A DNA stretch of 64,000 nucleotides from Edaphobacter sp. 4G125. Lineage in GTDB: Bacteria > Acidobacteriota > Terriglobia > Terriglobales > Acidobacteriaceae. Within the stretch, counting starts at the first letter, position 1; the number at the start of each line of letters is the position of its first letter. Where the stretch lies: NCBI RefSeq assembly GCF_014274685.1, contig NZ_CP060393.1, positions 3,531,501 to 3,595,500 of the forward strand, read 5' to 3'. A model generated the notes under the pieces. The model searched no databases and had not been told where the DNA came from. It was given only the letters and a program-made list of their open reading frames with translations. The position numbers and the translations under genes were made by a program. This document shows positions 1 through 8,498 of this stretch, one piece after another.

Positions 1-1253
1 CGCATCTGATCAATCTGAAATGCTGCCTGTCGGAACGACACCTCGGAGTAGGTGCGGCGAATCCGCTCGAGGGGTTCAAAACCAGATGCTGAAGAAGATG
101 TCCCGGGCTTCCCTGCCCCCGATTGCGGAGAAGATGGCTGACGACCGCCAGCGATGAGAGCTTTTAATTGCGGGGCCTCCGGATCGTTGGGCCGAAGTTT
201 TAGCACAGTATCAACCTCTCGTCCTGCGCCGGAGAAATCGCCGGAATGGAACAACGACACAGCAAGATTGTAATGATAGTCAACGTCTTTAGGATCCGCT
301 GCAACGACCCTCTGGAAGAGGGCGCTGGCATTGTGTCCCTGGCGACTTGAAGCAACGGCCTGGTTATTGATGACTTCGGGAAGAGGAAGGCGACTGGCCA
401 CAAAAGCAAAGGCCTTTTCTGCGTCTGCGTAACGAGCACTGTTAAACCGTGCCAGGCCCAGGTAAAAATTCGCCTCCAGCGCCCGTCGATCCGTCTGGGA
501 GATCCGGGCCAGCGTAGCCGCTGCACGATCATAATCGCGTTCACTATATTGCGTTTTGCCCAATGCCAGCAAAGCAGCTGTATAACCTGGAGATTCCTGC
601 ACTGCCAGTTGCAGACGCTTAATACGCTCCTGAGGAGTTGCCGCGCTTATTCCTCGGATATAGTTTTCAAACGCGCTCAGCTTCACCTGTCCCGAGGCAG
701 CAAGAAATGTCTGTTGGGCAACGTTGAAGCGCGGATCGATCTTTTTGGCGATCTTCCAGGCAAGCGCATTCTGAACATCGAACAGTCGTTGAAGTTCATT
801 CGATTCTTCGATGGGTGGGGACATCCGCAGATTGTTGATCTCCAACACCTGGGCCTGAGCGGAGATGCGGCCATTGGCAACGTTGTAGCTGCCGATGATC
901 ACGTAATTGGCATCAAGGGTCTGTGCAATCCGAATGGTAGTCGCTCGGGTCGGCCGAAAATCAGCAGGAAAACCGAGATGATCGAGCGCATACTGGCGGT
1001 CATCTCGTGAGATCGTGAGGAACCCCGCAGAGCTCAATCTCAGATTGAGAGTGTCAGGAAAGGACTCCCCGATCCAGCCAAGATCTGATTGACCGGAGCG
1101 ATTCTCAAACGGAAGCACGAGAACGATTTTTCCAATCGGTGCTGAATCTTCGGGATTCTGCGCAAATAACACCGCAGCAGAGAAAGCGAAAAGAAGAGCA
1201 GAAACGATACAGCAGACCCGAAATGCCGAACGAAATGACAAAATCCTGAGCAC
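1..1253 (-). CDS. Exported TPR protein with CsgG/TolB-like N-terminal domain (C-terminus beyond left edge)
   Basis: The frame is open from a GTG at 1253 to the window edge, giving 417 residues; an in-frame stop lies just upstream at about 1287-1289. Residues 1-32 form a signal peptide ending FAQ. Residues 42-53 (KIVLVLPFENRS) start a domain like the N-terminal alpha/beta part of CsgG/FlgO/TolB-type proteins. From about residue 175 on there are TPR-like helices (YTAALLALGKTQYSERDYD and later repeats). It is divergent from the phosphodiesterase gene, with about 107 bp between starts. Such proteins usually act as periplasmic scaffolds; no specific role can be assigned. No good ribosome site precedes the GTG, so the start is tentative. 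Confidence 0.75.
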   Translation of the reverse strand, partial: MLRILSFRSAFRVCCIVSALLFAFSAAVLFAQNPEDSAPIGKIVLVLPFENRSGQSDLGWIGESFPDTLNLRLSSAGFLTISRDDRQYALDHLGFPADFRPTRATTIRIAQTLDANYVIIGSYNVANGRISAQAQVLEINNLRMSPPIEESNELQRLFDVQNALAWKIAKKIDPRFNVAQQTFLAASGQVKLSAFENYIRGISAATPQERIKRLQLAVQESPGYTAALLALGKTQYSERDYDRAAATLARISQTDRRALEANFYLGLARFNSARYADAEKAFAFVASRLPLPEVINNQAVASSRQGHNASALFQRVVAADPKDVDYHYNLAVSLFHSGDFSGAGREVDTVLKLRPNDPEAPQLKALIAGGRQPSSPQSGAGKPGTSSSASGFEPLERIRRTYSEVSFRQAAFQIDQM

Positions 1254-1360
1254 AGGTTGAGTATAGAGCGTTCTCTGAAGTTCGCCTTACGCTTTATCGG
1301 CTGATACTCTTTCGTGCGAAGACTCAATGAACACCTTTGCGTATTGAACAAGGAGAGAAG

Positions 1361-2701
1361 ATGTTTCGTCAGATCTGCGCGGCCAGCCTCGTTTTCATTT
1401 TGGCCAATAGCTGTACCGGACGATCAGCGGCTCAGACGCCGAATCACAGACAAAAAGTCGTCGTTATCAGCCTCGATGCATTTGGAGCCGAGAGCCTGCA
1501 CGATCCCCACCTGCCCACACCGACACTGCACAAATTAATGCAGAAGGGCACATACGCTGTTGCGATGCATCCAATCAACCCGACCGTCACCTGGCCCAAT
1601 CACACCTCCATGGTGACCGGCGTCAATGCCAGTAAACATCATGTCATCGCAAATGGTCTGATCGTCGATCAGAGGTCGGACAAACAGCCGCGAATCGATC
1701 CGGATGCGCCAAAATCAAGGCTCGTCGCTGTCCCTACGGTCTACGATGCAGCCCATAAAGCTGGCCTGACAACTGCCGAAGTAGATTGGGTCGCCATCAA
1801 TGACGCCGATGGCATTACCTGGAAGTTCCCTGAACGTCCCAACCCTGACGGTCCCATCGAAAAAGATCTGGTTACGCAAGGTGTGGTGAGTCGTGACGAT
1901 CTCATGCACTTCGGAAAGCCTTCGCAAGCGTGGAGAGACCGCATATATACCGACGCAGCCATCGACATCATCAAAAAGCATCATCCCGATCTTCTCCTTT
2001 TCCATCTTCTTGCTCTCGATGGAATTGAACATCAGACGGGGTTCGGAAACGATGCGGGAAGAGATGCCATCGCCTTTCTCGATGATCGCGTCAAGGACAT
2101 CATTGAAGGAGTAAAAGAGGCTGGCGATCTAGACAACACAGCCTTCCTTATCGTCTCCGATCATGGACAGCAGAGCGTCTTCAAGCACATTGATGGCAAC
2201 GTCATGTTGCGACAGGCTGGGCTGCAAGGACCTTCGATCAGCAATCCGGCCTACTGCATTCCAGAAGGAGGCTTTGCACTCATCTACCAGAAGCGCGCCA
2301 CACCGCAATCAACACAACGGTTGAAGGCTGCCTTCTCAGGCAAGCCGGGAATCCGGGCAGCTCTCACTCCAGAGGAAGCCGCAAAGGAGGGCTGGCCCAT
2401 TCCCTCCACAACCGATCAGGGGCCGGACCTCCTGGTCTATGCCGCCAACGGATTCGCCTTTGCGAATGGCAAATCTGAAGAAGCGGTCACCAACACAAAA
2501 GAGGTGGGTGCGCATGGCTACCCCAACACAGAGCCACTCATGCAGGCAATTTTCATCGCCTCCGGCGCAGGCATTGCCAAACGAGGAGAGATTCCGGCCT
2601 TCGATAATGTTGATATCGCGCCAACGATCGCGCGTCTGCTGAATCTTAAGTTGGAGAACATCGATGGCAAGGAGTTGAAAGACGTACTTCTCCATCCGTA
2701 G
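1361..2701 (+). CDS. Secreted type I phosphodiesterase / nucleotide pyrophosphatase (NPP family)
   Basis: 446 residues. I chose ATG 1361 because AAGGAGA lies 4 bases upstream (1350-1356) and a signal peptide (residues 1-25, ending SAAQ) follows; an in-frame TTG at 1337 is less likely. The alkaline-phosphatase-fold metal centre is visible: VVVISLDAFG gives the first aspartate, TWPNHTSMVTG carries the nucleophilic threonine, and SDHGQQ gives a later Asp-His pair. The family hydrolyses phosphodiester or pyrophosphate bonds of nucleotides or lysophospholipids; the substrate cannot be read here. It likely acts in the periplasm. It converges on the glycosyltransferase gene with 10 bp between stops. 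Confidence 0.88.
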   Translation: MFRQICAASLVFILANSCTGRSAAQTPNHRQKVVVISLDAFGAESLHDPHLPTPTLHKLMQKGTYAVAMHPINPTVTWPNHTSMVTGVNASKHHVIANGLIVDQRSDKQPRIDPDAPKSRLVAVPTVYDAAHKAGLTTAEVDWVAINDADGITWKFPERPNPDGPIEKDLVTQGVVSRDDLMHFGKPSQAWRDRIYTDAAIDIIKKHHPDLLLFHLLALDGIEHQTGFGNDAGRDAIAFLDDRVKDIIEGVKEAGDLDNTAFLIVSDHGQQSVFKHIDGNVMLRQAGLQGPSISNPAYCIPEGGFALIYQKRATPQSTQRLKAAFSGKPGIRAALTPEEAAKEGWPIPSTTDQGPDLLVYAANGFAFANGKSEEAVTNTKEVGAHGYPNTEPLMQAIFIASGAGIAKRGEIPAFDNVDIAPTIARLLNLKLENIDGKELKDVLLHP

Positions 2702-2711
2702 ATGGCGTTGA

Positions 2712-4379
2712 TTACTGAGCAAAGGTCGGTGGAGTCAACAAGGCGTTTACAGCACGCGGAAAACGCAGAACCGCTGCCCACTCTCCCTTACGTCGCCCCT
2801 GCCATACGATCTCTCCATGCAGGAGCGCCGCAGCCTCGACAGGAGACAGGTCGTGGTGGAAGTCAAAATATTTCGCATCAGCGCCCCGATTGATCTTCCC
2901 AATGTTGAGTTGATTTACTGATGGCTCCCACTTCGTCGAAAAGAGCAGCGCCGTATCGTATGCTCCTGGATCCTGGGCAGCCTTTTCCATCTGCGCCATG
3001 GAAAAGTTCTGGAGTGAGACAACCTTCACCGGGCGGCGAATATAACCGAGTTCCGGACGGGTAAGCTCCGCGCTTGCAGGCCATGCGGTCAAGACCGTAG
3101 CTTGCGGATATTGATGCGCAATGATCGAGATCGCTTGCTGGTGCAGCACGATCATATCGCGATAGGTAAGATTGTCCTCTGGAGCAAACGCATACGGCGG
3201 ATTGATCCAGAGACCAGCGAGAAATGCCGCAGCACTCAACAACCCAAGCGCCCACCATCTTTGCAGGTGTCTCTGCCATGTAGTGACGCACAGCAAAAGG
3301 ATCAGTGGGTACATCGGCAGAAGATAACGAGTGAGCAGCGCTCCGCCAAGAACCGAAAAAGCGATCCAGTTTGCCAACAAAACAACACCAATCCCTGCCA
3401 GTATGCGCCGCGGAATCTGCGATGGCGCAGAGGCTCGTAACGGGATAAAAAACGCCGCGATCGTGCATACCACTGGGACGTACATATTCATGTGCGTCGT
3501 CAGATGTAGCAACCGGTGCCATAAAGAGAGCACAACGCGAGCAAGATCAAAATTCGCCGTGGCGTTATAGCGCAGGAACTCCGGATTACCGAAGATGAAG
3601 CCGGTCTGATGCTTGTGGTAGGCGTACCAGGCAATCAGAGGAATCAACGGAGAGAAGAGAGATACGATCCAGAGAGCATGTGATCGCCGCTCTGCGGCGA
3701 TACGCGATCGGATAAGCAGGAACGCCTCAAACAAGCCAAGAGCCAACGGTGTGATAATCGCCGTCTCTTTCGAGAGCGCAGCAAAAGAGAAAAGCCCCGA
3801 GGCAAGAATCTGGTTTTCGTTGGAGGGTACGAAATAAAGAGCCAGGGCCCATAATGTAAATGCCGCAGCGAAGATATCCGCATGCGCCAGCGTGCTCTGA
3901 GCGAACCAGATGGGATAAATCGCGGTCAGCACCACTGTGGTAATGGCCACCTGAGTATTTCGCAGCGACTTTGCCAGATAAAAGACCGCAACCAGTGCAG
4001 TCGCAGCTACCATAACCACCAGGGTGCGAGTTCCGCTGATCACGAATCCGGAGATATGCCACCACGCTGCAAGCAAAATGGAGGGCAGTGGAGGATGCGC
4101 GTTCGTGAGGGTAGTCTGCGGAATCAGCGAGCCGGTACGGAAGAAGTCCCACGCTGCAGGAATGTAGTAACCTGCCTCATCCCAGAAGTAAGGCAGACGC
4201 AAAAGTGTGATGTGAGACAGATAGACTGCCGCAAAAAATAAGGGAAAGAGCAGCCACGTGGGAACCTCAGCGGGAACGCGGCGGTCTTTGGGTGAGGGTC
4301 GCACGAGCCTCTTAGTGGACAGGACCACCCGCCGTAGGAAGTTGCTGATCGAGCGCGATCGTCCCAAAGGTCTGCTCAT
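2712..4379 (-). CDS. GT39-family membrane glycosyltransferase (PMT/ArnT-like)
   Basis: Up to 555 residues. After a basic N-terminus (about 45 residues) comes a membrane segment, then LPYFWDEAGYYIPAA, the acidic first-loop motif of GT-C enzymes that use polyprenyl-phosphate sugars. Many hydrophobic helices follow to about residue 390, then a soluble C-terminal part. The family moves a sugar from a lipid carrier to lipid A, protein or another acceptor outside the cytoplasmic membrane; the acceptor is unknown. The 5' end overlaps the DUF3467 gene by 68 bases when ATG 4379 is used. GTG codons at 4328 and 4304 are alternatives, and 4304 (AAGAGG upstream) would remove the overlap. Confidence 0.82.
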   Translation of the reverse strand: MSRPLGRSRSISNFLRRVVLSTKRLVRPSPKDRRVPAEVPTWLLFPLFFAAVYLSHITLLRLPYFWDEAGYYIPAAWDFFRTGSLIPQTTLTNAHPPLPSILLAAWWHISGFVISGTRTLVVMVAATALVAVFYLAKSLRNTQVAITTVVLTAIYPIWFAQSTLAHADIFAAAFTLWALALYFVPSNENQILASGLFSFAALSKETAIITPLALGLFEAFLLIRSRIAAERRSHALWIVSLFSPLIPLIAWYAYHKHQTGFIFGNPEFLRYNATANFDLARVVLSLWHRLLHLTTHMNMYVPVVCTIAAFFIPLRASAPSQIPRRILAGIGVVLLANWIAFSVLGGALLTRYLLPMYPLILLLCVTTWQRHLQRWWALGLLSAAAFLAGLWINPPYAFAPEDNLTYRDMIVLHQQAISIIAHQYPQATVLTAWPASAELTRPELGYIRRPVKVVSLQNFSMAQMEKAAQDPGAYDTALLFSTKWEPSVNQLNIGKINRGADAKYFDFHHDLSPVEAAALLHGEIVWQGRRKGEWAAVLRFPRAVNALLTPPTFAQ

Positions 4380-4626
4380 ACTGTGACAGATTGTGACTCA
4401 ACACATTGAGCAGAGCCTTGGCCTGTTGAGGACTGAGATAAACCCCTTGAAAGTTCTTGATCGTGAGCTCATCCGGGGCTTCCTGGTTCATCGTTCCGAA
4501 GACCAGCATGAAATCCCACACAGACATACGAACCTGAACGCTGTTCGCATATCCCTCTCGATAATCCGGAGTGGAAGAAAGGTTCAGCTTCGGCTCAGCG
4601 TTCGTTTTCTGCTGACTCATAACCAT
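4312..4626 (-). CDS. DUF3467 family protein
   Basis: 104 residues from ATG 4626 (a second ATG at 4620 is possible; AGAAAG lies a few bases upstream). The core YREGYANSVQVRMSVWDF and the later VYLSPQQAKALLNVLSHNL are typical of DUF3467, a small soluble family of unknown function found widely in bacteria. It lies 15 bases after the encoded CCA of tRNA-Leu and overlaps or abuts the glycosyltransferase, so tRNA, this gene and the transferase may share one transcript. Longer upstream frames run into the tRNA and were not used. Confidence 0.8.
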   Translation of the reverse strand: MVMSQQKTNAEPKLNLSSTPDYREGYANSVQVRMSVWDFMLVFGTMNQEAPDELTIKNFQGVYLSPQQAKALLNVLSHNLSQYEQTFGTIALDQQLPTAGGPVH

Positions 4627-4641
4627 TGACTTTCTAGAGAT

Positions 4642-4726
4642 TGGTGCGAAAGGGGGGACTTGAACCCCCACGGGTTACCCCGCCAGATCCTAAGTCTGGT
4701 GCGTCTGCCAATTTCGCCACTTTCGC
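4642..4726 (-). tRNA. tRNA-Leu (anticodon UAG)
   Basis: 85 bases including an encoded CCA. The acceptor arms GCGAAAG and CTTTCGC pair perfectly. The anticodon stem CCAGA/TCTGG encloses CTTAGGA, giving anticodon UAG, which reads CUA and related leucine codons. The long variable arm (GGCGGGGTAACCCGT region) marks a class II tRNA, and the T arm contains GTTCAAG flanked by G and C runs. Confidence 0.96.
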
Positions 4727-4810
4727 AATTCTTACGGCGACTTCGATTACAGGGTGAAGACTCCATAACTCCAGCAGACAATCTCTTCCCTGCCGATGGA
4801 ACCAGTTTGA

Positions 4811-4816
4811 ATTGTA
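4811..4816 (-). promoter_or_regulatory. Possible -10 box for tRNA-Leu
   Basis: On the minus strand the sequence TACAAT lies 85 bases before the tRNA 5' end, with a weak TTGGGT 16 bases further upstream. This is a plausible sigma-70 promoter, but only the -10 box is good. Confidence 0.35.
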
Positions 4817-4876
4817 CCGTGTTCCCAGACTAACCCAACGGTTCAAGCAAAAACGAGCCGGGCAGTCGAGAAACTC

Positions 4877-4913
4877 GAATATCCCGTATTCCTCACATGA
4901 TTACGGGATATTC
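4877..4913. repeat. Perfect inverted repeat, 12-bp arms
   Basis: GAATATCCCGTA (4877-4888) and TACGGGATATTC (4902-4913) are exact reverse complements around 13 bases. There is no T-run on either side. It could be a protein-binding palindrome or an RNA hairpin; nothing shows which. Confidence 0.6.
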
Positions 4914-4925
4914 CTTACAAACGCA

Positions 4926-4950
4926 TCTGGAAACGCGAGCCGTTTCCAGA
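4926..4950 (-). terminator. Terminator-like hairpin after the 36-residue ORF
   Basis: TCTGGAAACG (4926-4935) and CGTTTCCAGA (4941-4950) form a perfect 10-bp stem with a 5-base loop. It begins 8 bases after the stop codon of the small minus-strand ORF. The following minus-strand bases are only moderately T-rich (TGCGTTTGT), so termination may be weak. Confidence 0.5.
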
Positions 4951-4958
4951 CCGCGGGT

Positions 4959-5069
4959 TTACCACGTCGGATTAAACGACGTAATCCAGAGGACGAAAAG
5001 CACTCCAAAAAGTATCACCAGCAGCGGCCACCACCGATCGATCCATGCTGATTCATGCGACGCACTCAT
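4959..5069 (-). CDS. Small single-pass membrane protein (36 aa)
   Basis: ATG 5069 is preceded by AGAGAGG about 6-7 bases upstream, a good ribosome site. The product has a polar N-terminus (MSASHESAWIDRWW) and one hydrophobic helix (PLLVILFGVLFVLWI), ending SFNPTW. A perfect hairpin follows the stop. I do not recognise a family. The bases from 5070 to the oxidase gene at 5363 hold no other ORF I can support, presumably only the two divergent promoters. Confidence 0.5.
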   Translation of the reverse strand: MSASHESAWIDRWWPLLVILFGVLFVLWITSFNPTW

Positions 5070-5362
5070 TGCCAACCCTCTCTTTCCATTCAAATCCTAC
5101 CTGAGAACAAAAGGACCTCTCAACTCTGGCATCCAATGAGTCAATCCAATCTCCCTGGTCTGTTTTGTGATTAATCGCCAGGGGATATGGAATAGCCCGG
5201 GACTTTTGCGTTAAAGTGAAATCACATTTGATCTCTATCTACCTTCGCGATGAGCCACGATGCTCTTGAGGCGAAGCTCTACCTCTCACAGATCAGGACT
5301 TCAATCTTCTCTGACGGCAAGAGAAGTCGATCTTTAATTTTCCAGAGCGAGGTGACTTTTTC

Positions 5363-6949
5363 ATGGGAATTACCAGGCGCGATTTTTTAATGCGGGTAGG
5401 ACAGGCAGGCGGATACAGCGCTGCGTTTACCACCATGCAGTCCCTGGGTTTGCTGCCGATGAAGGCTCTCGCAGCTGAACCCATCACAGCTGCTGCCGGC
5501 ATCGGAAAGGGTGTGAAGATCGTCGTCCTCGGAGGTGGTGTCTCAGGATTGGTTACCGCCTATGAGGCCAAAAAGCTGGGATATGAGGTCAAACTGCTGG
5601 AAGCCCGCCACCGCCCCGGTGGACGGGCTTGGAGCGCGCGCAAAGGCGACGTGGTTGAGTTTATCGACGGCACAGAACAGCACATCACCTGGAGTGACGG
5701 CCTCTATCAGAACATGGGGCCAGCGCGTCTTCCCTCCGTTCACGGAACCATGCTCGGTTATTGTAGGGAGCTCAAGGTCCCACTCGAAGTCGAGGTCAAC
5801 ACCTCTCGCTCTGCCCTCCTCCAAAACGATAAGGTTCGCGATGGCAAAGCGATCCAACAACGTAAGGCAATCAACGATACCCGAGGACAGGTCAGCGAAC
5901 TCCTCTCTAAAGCGCTCGCCGGAGGAGCGCTCGATCAGGAACTGAGTACAGAAGATCGCCAGCGGATGTTGGAAGCTTTGAAGATCTATGGCCCTCTCAA
6001 TACGGATGGAAAATATATCGGTTCAGACCGCTCAGAGATCAAACAGTATCCCGGTGCTGGGCCTCAGAAGCTGATCTTCGATGATCATCCGCTCAAAATG
6101 CAGGAGCTGCTCGACGCGAACTTCTGGAACGCCGAACTGTACGAAGAAGCCTGGGACTGGCAGGCGACGATGTTCCAACCGATCAATGGAATGCAGCAGA
6201 TCTCCAACGCCTTCGCGAAGGCTCTTGGCTCCACCGTGGTCTATAACGCGCCCGTCACTGAGATCGCAAAGACCGCAAAGGGCGTGCGTGTAGGTTACGG
6301 CAACAGCTCGACGAAGTACATCGAAGCCGACTATGCCGTATGCGCCATGCCGCTGAGCATCCTGATGAAGATCAAGGCCGATCTCGATCCGGCACATCGT
6401 GGCGCGGTCGATCGTGGCGGAGCATCCTATCGTGGCGCATTCAAGATTCCCTGGGAATCTCGCCGCTTTTGGGAACAGGACTACAACATCTACGGCGGAC
6501 TCTCTTTTCTGGCAGAAGGACCGAGTCCAGTCTGGTACCCCAGCTGCAAACTCTTCTCTGATCGGGGCATCGTCGTCTCGGGATATATGGACGAAACGAT
6601 GATGAACGGCTTTGACAAGCTCTCCCTCGAACAGAAGTTCGAGGCCTCCCGCACCTCGATCGAAAAACTCCATCCCGGCCACGGCAAGGAGCTGGAGAAA
6701 CCCATCTTCTGCGGCTGGAAACACATCAAGTGGAACGAAGGATCATGGATTGGCAGGATCGACGATGCCGATTATGACACCATCACCCAACCGGATGGCC
6801 CCATCTACTTTACCGGCGACCACACCAGCCACATCGTAGGCTGGCAGGAAGGCGCCGCGCTCAGCGGCAAGCGTGCTGTTCAGATGATCAGCGATCGAGT
6901 CAAAGCAGCGCGGCTTGAAGGCAAACACAGCGAAACATACTCAGCATAG
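5363..6949 (+). CDS. Tat-exported FAD-dependent amine oxidase (flavin monoamine oxidase family)
   Basis: 528 residues. The N-terminus MGITRRDFLMRVGQAGG carries a twin-arginine motif, so the folded flavoprotein is probably exported to the periplasm. A dinucleotide-binding motif follows at about residue 52 (IVVLGGGVSGLVTAYEA), with the distal acidic residue in KLLEARHRPGGRAWS. The C-terminal FAD-contact stretch YFTGDHTSHIVGWQEGA is typical of monoamine, L-amino-acid and polyamine oxidases. These enzymes oxidise an amine to an imine and make hydrogen peroxide; the substrate is unknown. GAGGTGA lies close upstream of the ATG. It converges on the dipeptidase gene with 6 bp between stops. Confidence 0.9.
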   Translation: MGITRRDFLMRVGQAGGYSAAFTTMQSLGLLPMKALAAEPITAAAGIGKGVKIVVLGGGVSGLVTAYEAKKLGYEVKLLEARHRPGGRAWSARKGDVVEFIDGTEQHITWSDGLYQNMGPARLPSVHGTMLGYCRELKVPLEVEVNTSRSALLQNDKVRDGKAIQQRKAINDTRGQVSELLSKALAGGALDQELSTEDRQRMLEALKIYGPLNTDGKYIGSDRSEIKQYPGAGPQKLIFDDHPLKMQELLDANFWNAELYEEAWDWQATMFQPINGMQQISNAFAKALGSTVVYNAPVTEIAKTAKGVRVGYGNSSTKYIEADYAVCAMPLSILMKIKADLDPAHRGAVDRGGASYRGAFKIPWESRRFWEQDYNIYGGLSFLAEGPSPVWYPSCKLFSDRGIVVSGYMDETMMNGFDKLSLEQKFEASRTSIEKLHPGHGKELEKPIFCGWKHIKWNEGSWIGRIDDADYDTITQPDGPIYFTGDHTSHIVGWQEGAALSGKRAVQMISDRVKAARLEGKHSETYSA

Positions 6950-6955
6950 AAACTT

Positions 6956-8269
6956 CTACTGCTTCGCAATCTCCGAATGAATCGCAGGCATCGACCGCAG
7001 CTCGCGTGCGCGCTGTTCTACAGCGCGCATCACGCGCAGAAGGTTTCCGCCATAAATCTTCTTGATGCCTTCTGCCGTATACCCCTTCTCCAGCAGAGCG
7101 CGGGTCAGCGCAGGAAACTTGTTATACGAGCTCAACTCCGGCGGAACACAGCCAACGCCATCAAAGTCCGTACCGATGCCAACATGATCAATGCCTCCCA
7201 CCTTCACTGCATGGTCAATCTGAGCCACAACATCGGCAAGCGTTGCAGGAGGAACCTTGTTCGTGAATTCTTCGCGGAGCTTCTCGATGGCTGCCTGTCT
7301 TGCCGTCGGATCTTCGATCTTCATCGCAGCTCTGTACTGCTCGCGCAACGCGGCCTGCAGCGGCTTGGAATCCGTAAAGTAGCGTTGCGAGAGGAACTCA
7401 CAACCAAAATTAATCTGCACGACTCCGCCCTTCGCGGCCAGAGCCTTGATCATCTCGTCGGTCATATTGCGGGTGTAGCTTGAGACCGCGCGGCACCCGG
7501 AGTGCGAAGCAATAATTGGAGCTGAAGACGTCTCCAACGCATCCCAGAAGGTCTTATCGGCGGTGTGAGAGATATCAACCATCATCCCCAGACGATTCAT
7601 CTCCCGCACAACATCTTTTCCAAAGGGAGTGAGGCCGTTGTGATGTGTCACCTTGGGATTGTCTACATCTCCCTGCGAATCGGCCCAGTTGTTCGTGTTG
7701 AAGTGAGTGAGCGTCATGTAGCGAACGCCAAGCGTGTAGTAATCCCGCAATAATCGCAGCGAGTCTTCAATCGCATGTCCGCCCTCGATGCCCATCAACG
7801 CTGCGATCTTGTGCTCGTTGTGAGCGCGGACGATATCCTCGGCGGTCGTTGCCAGAACAAAATCATTGGGATGTGCAGCCACAATATCAGTGCGGACGGT
7901 ATCGATCATCTGTAGCGCCCGATTCGCAGAGCGATTGCCATTGACATACTCCGCGCCAACATAGACCGCGAAAAACTCGGCTCCGAGAAAGCCCTTCATT
8001 CGAGCAAGGTCTGTCTGTCCCCGCTTGTTCGGCGTGGCGATGTCGTATCCCTCCACCGTGAGCGAGGTCACATCGTTATGCGTATCGATCAGAATGGCAT
8101 CGCGAGTAATGCGATCCACCTCCGCCTGAGTCACCTTATGTTGCTGGGCAGTTAGCGGAAGAGCGATCAAGGCGAGAGCAGCGATTTGGGACACACGAGC
8201 TGAAAACAATGGGTTGACCTTTCCACAAACAGATTTCGGAATAGGGCTTGCTGAACACCATAAAGCCAT
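6956..8269 (-). CDS. M19 membrane/renal-type dipeptidase
   Basis: 437 residues from ATG 8269; a TTG at 8326 and starts within the signal region are possible. A hydrophobic segment ending LPLTAQQ looks like a signal peptide. Metal-site motifs of the M19 family are visible: IDTHNDV (His-x-Asp), MGIEGGHAIE (bridging Glu), SHSGCRAVSSYTRNMTD (later His) and GIGTDFDGVG. The family hydrolyses dipeptides, some with D-residues, using two zinc ions. It lies tail to tail with the amine oxidase, so the two are not co-transcribed. Confidence 0.88.
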   Translation of the reverse strand: MALWCSASPIPKSVCGKVNPLFSARVSQIAALALIALPLTAQQHKVTQAEVDRITRDAILIDTHNDVTSLTVEGYDIATPNKRGQTDLARMKGFLGAEFFAVYVGAEYVNGNRSANRALQMIDTVRTDIVAAHPNDFVLATTAEDIVRAHNEHKIAALMGIEGGHAIEDSLRLLRDYYTLGVRYMTLTHFNTNNWADSQGDVDNPKVTHHNGLTPFGKDVVREMNRLGMMVDISHTADKTFWDALETSSAPIIASHSGCRAVSSYTRNMTDEMIKALAAKGGVVQINFGCEFLSQRYFTDSKPLQAALREQYRAAMKIEDPTARQAAIEKLREEFTNKVPPATLADVVAQIDHAVKVGGIDHVGIGTDFDGVGCVPPELSSYNKFPALTRALLEKGYTAEGIKKIYGGNLLRVMRAVEQRARELRSMPAIHSEIAKQ

Positions 8270-8498
8270 GCCTACTCGCAAATCCAGCGCAAAGACTGCC
8301 TTGCGGGAGCCAGTCGAGCAGCACAACTTAAGCGATTACCTTAATTTTTGTGGAAGAACCTCTGTGTCAGCTCTGCTCTTCTACCCCTATGATAGAAAGA
8401 CCCCGTGGACGGACCACTGAATTCGAGGTCTCAGACGTTTGCGGCATTTTGCTTTATTTCGCGAGATCCCACAGGGATGACGCCTTAGGAGAATGAGC

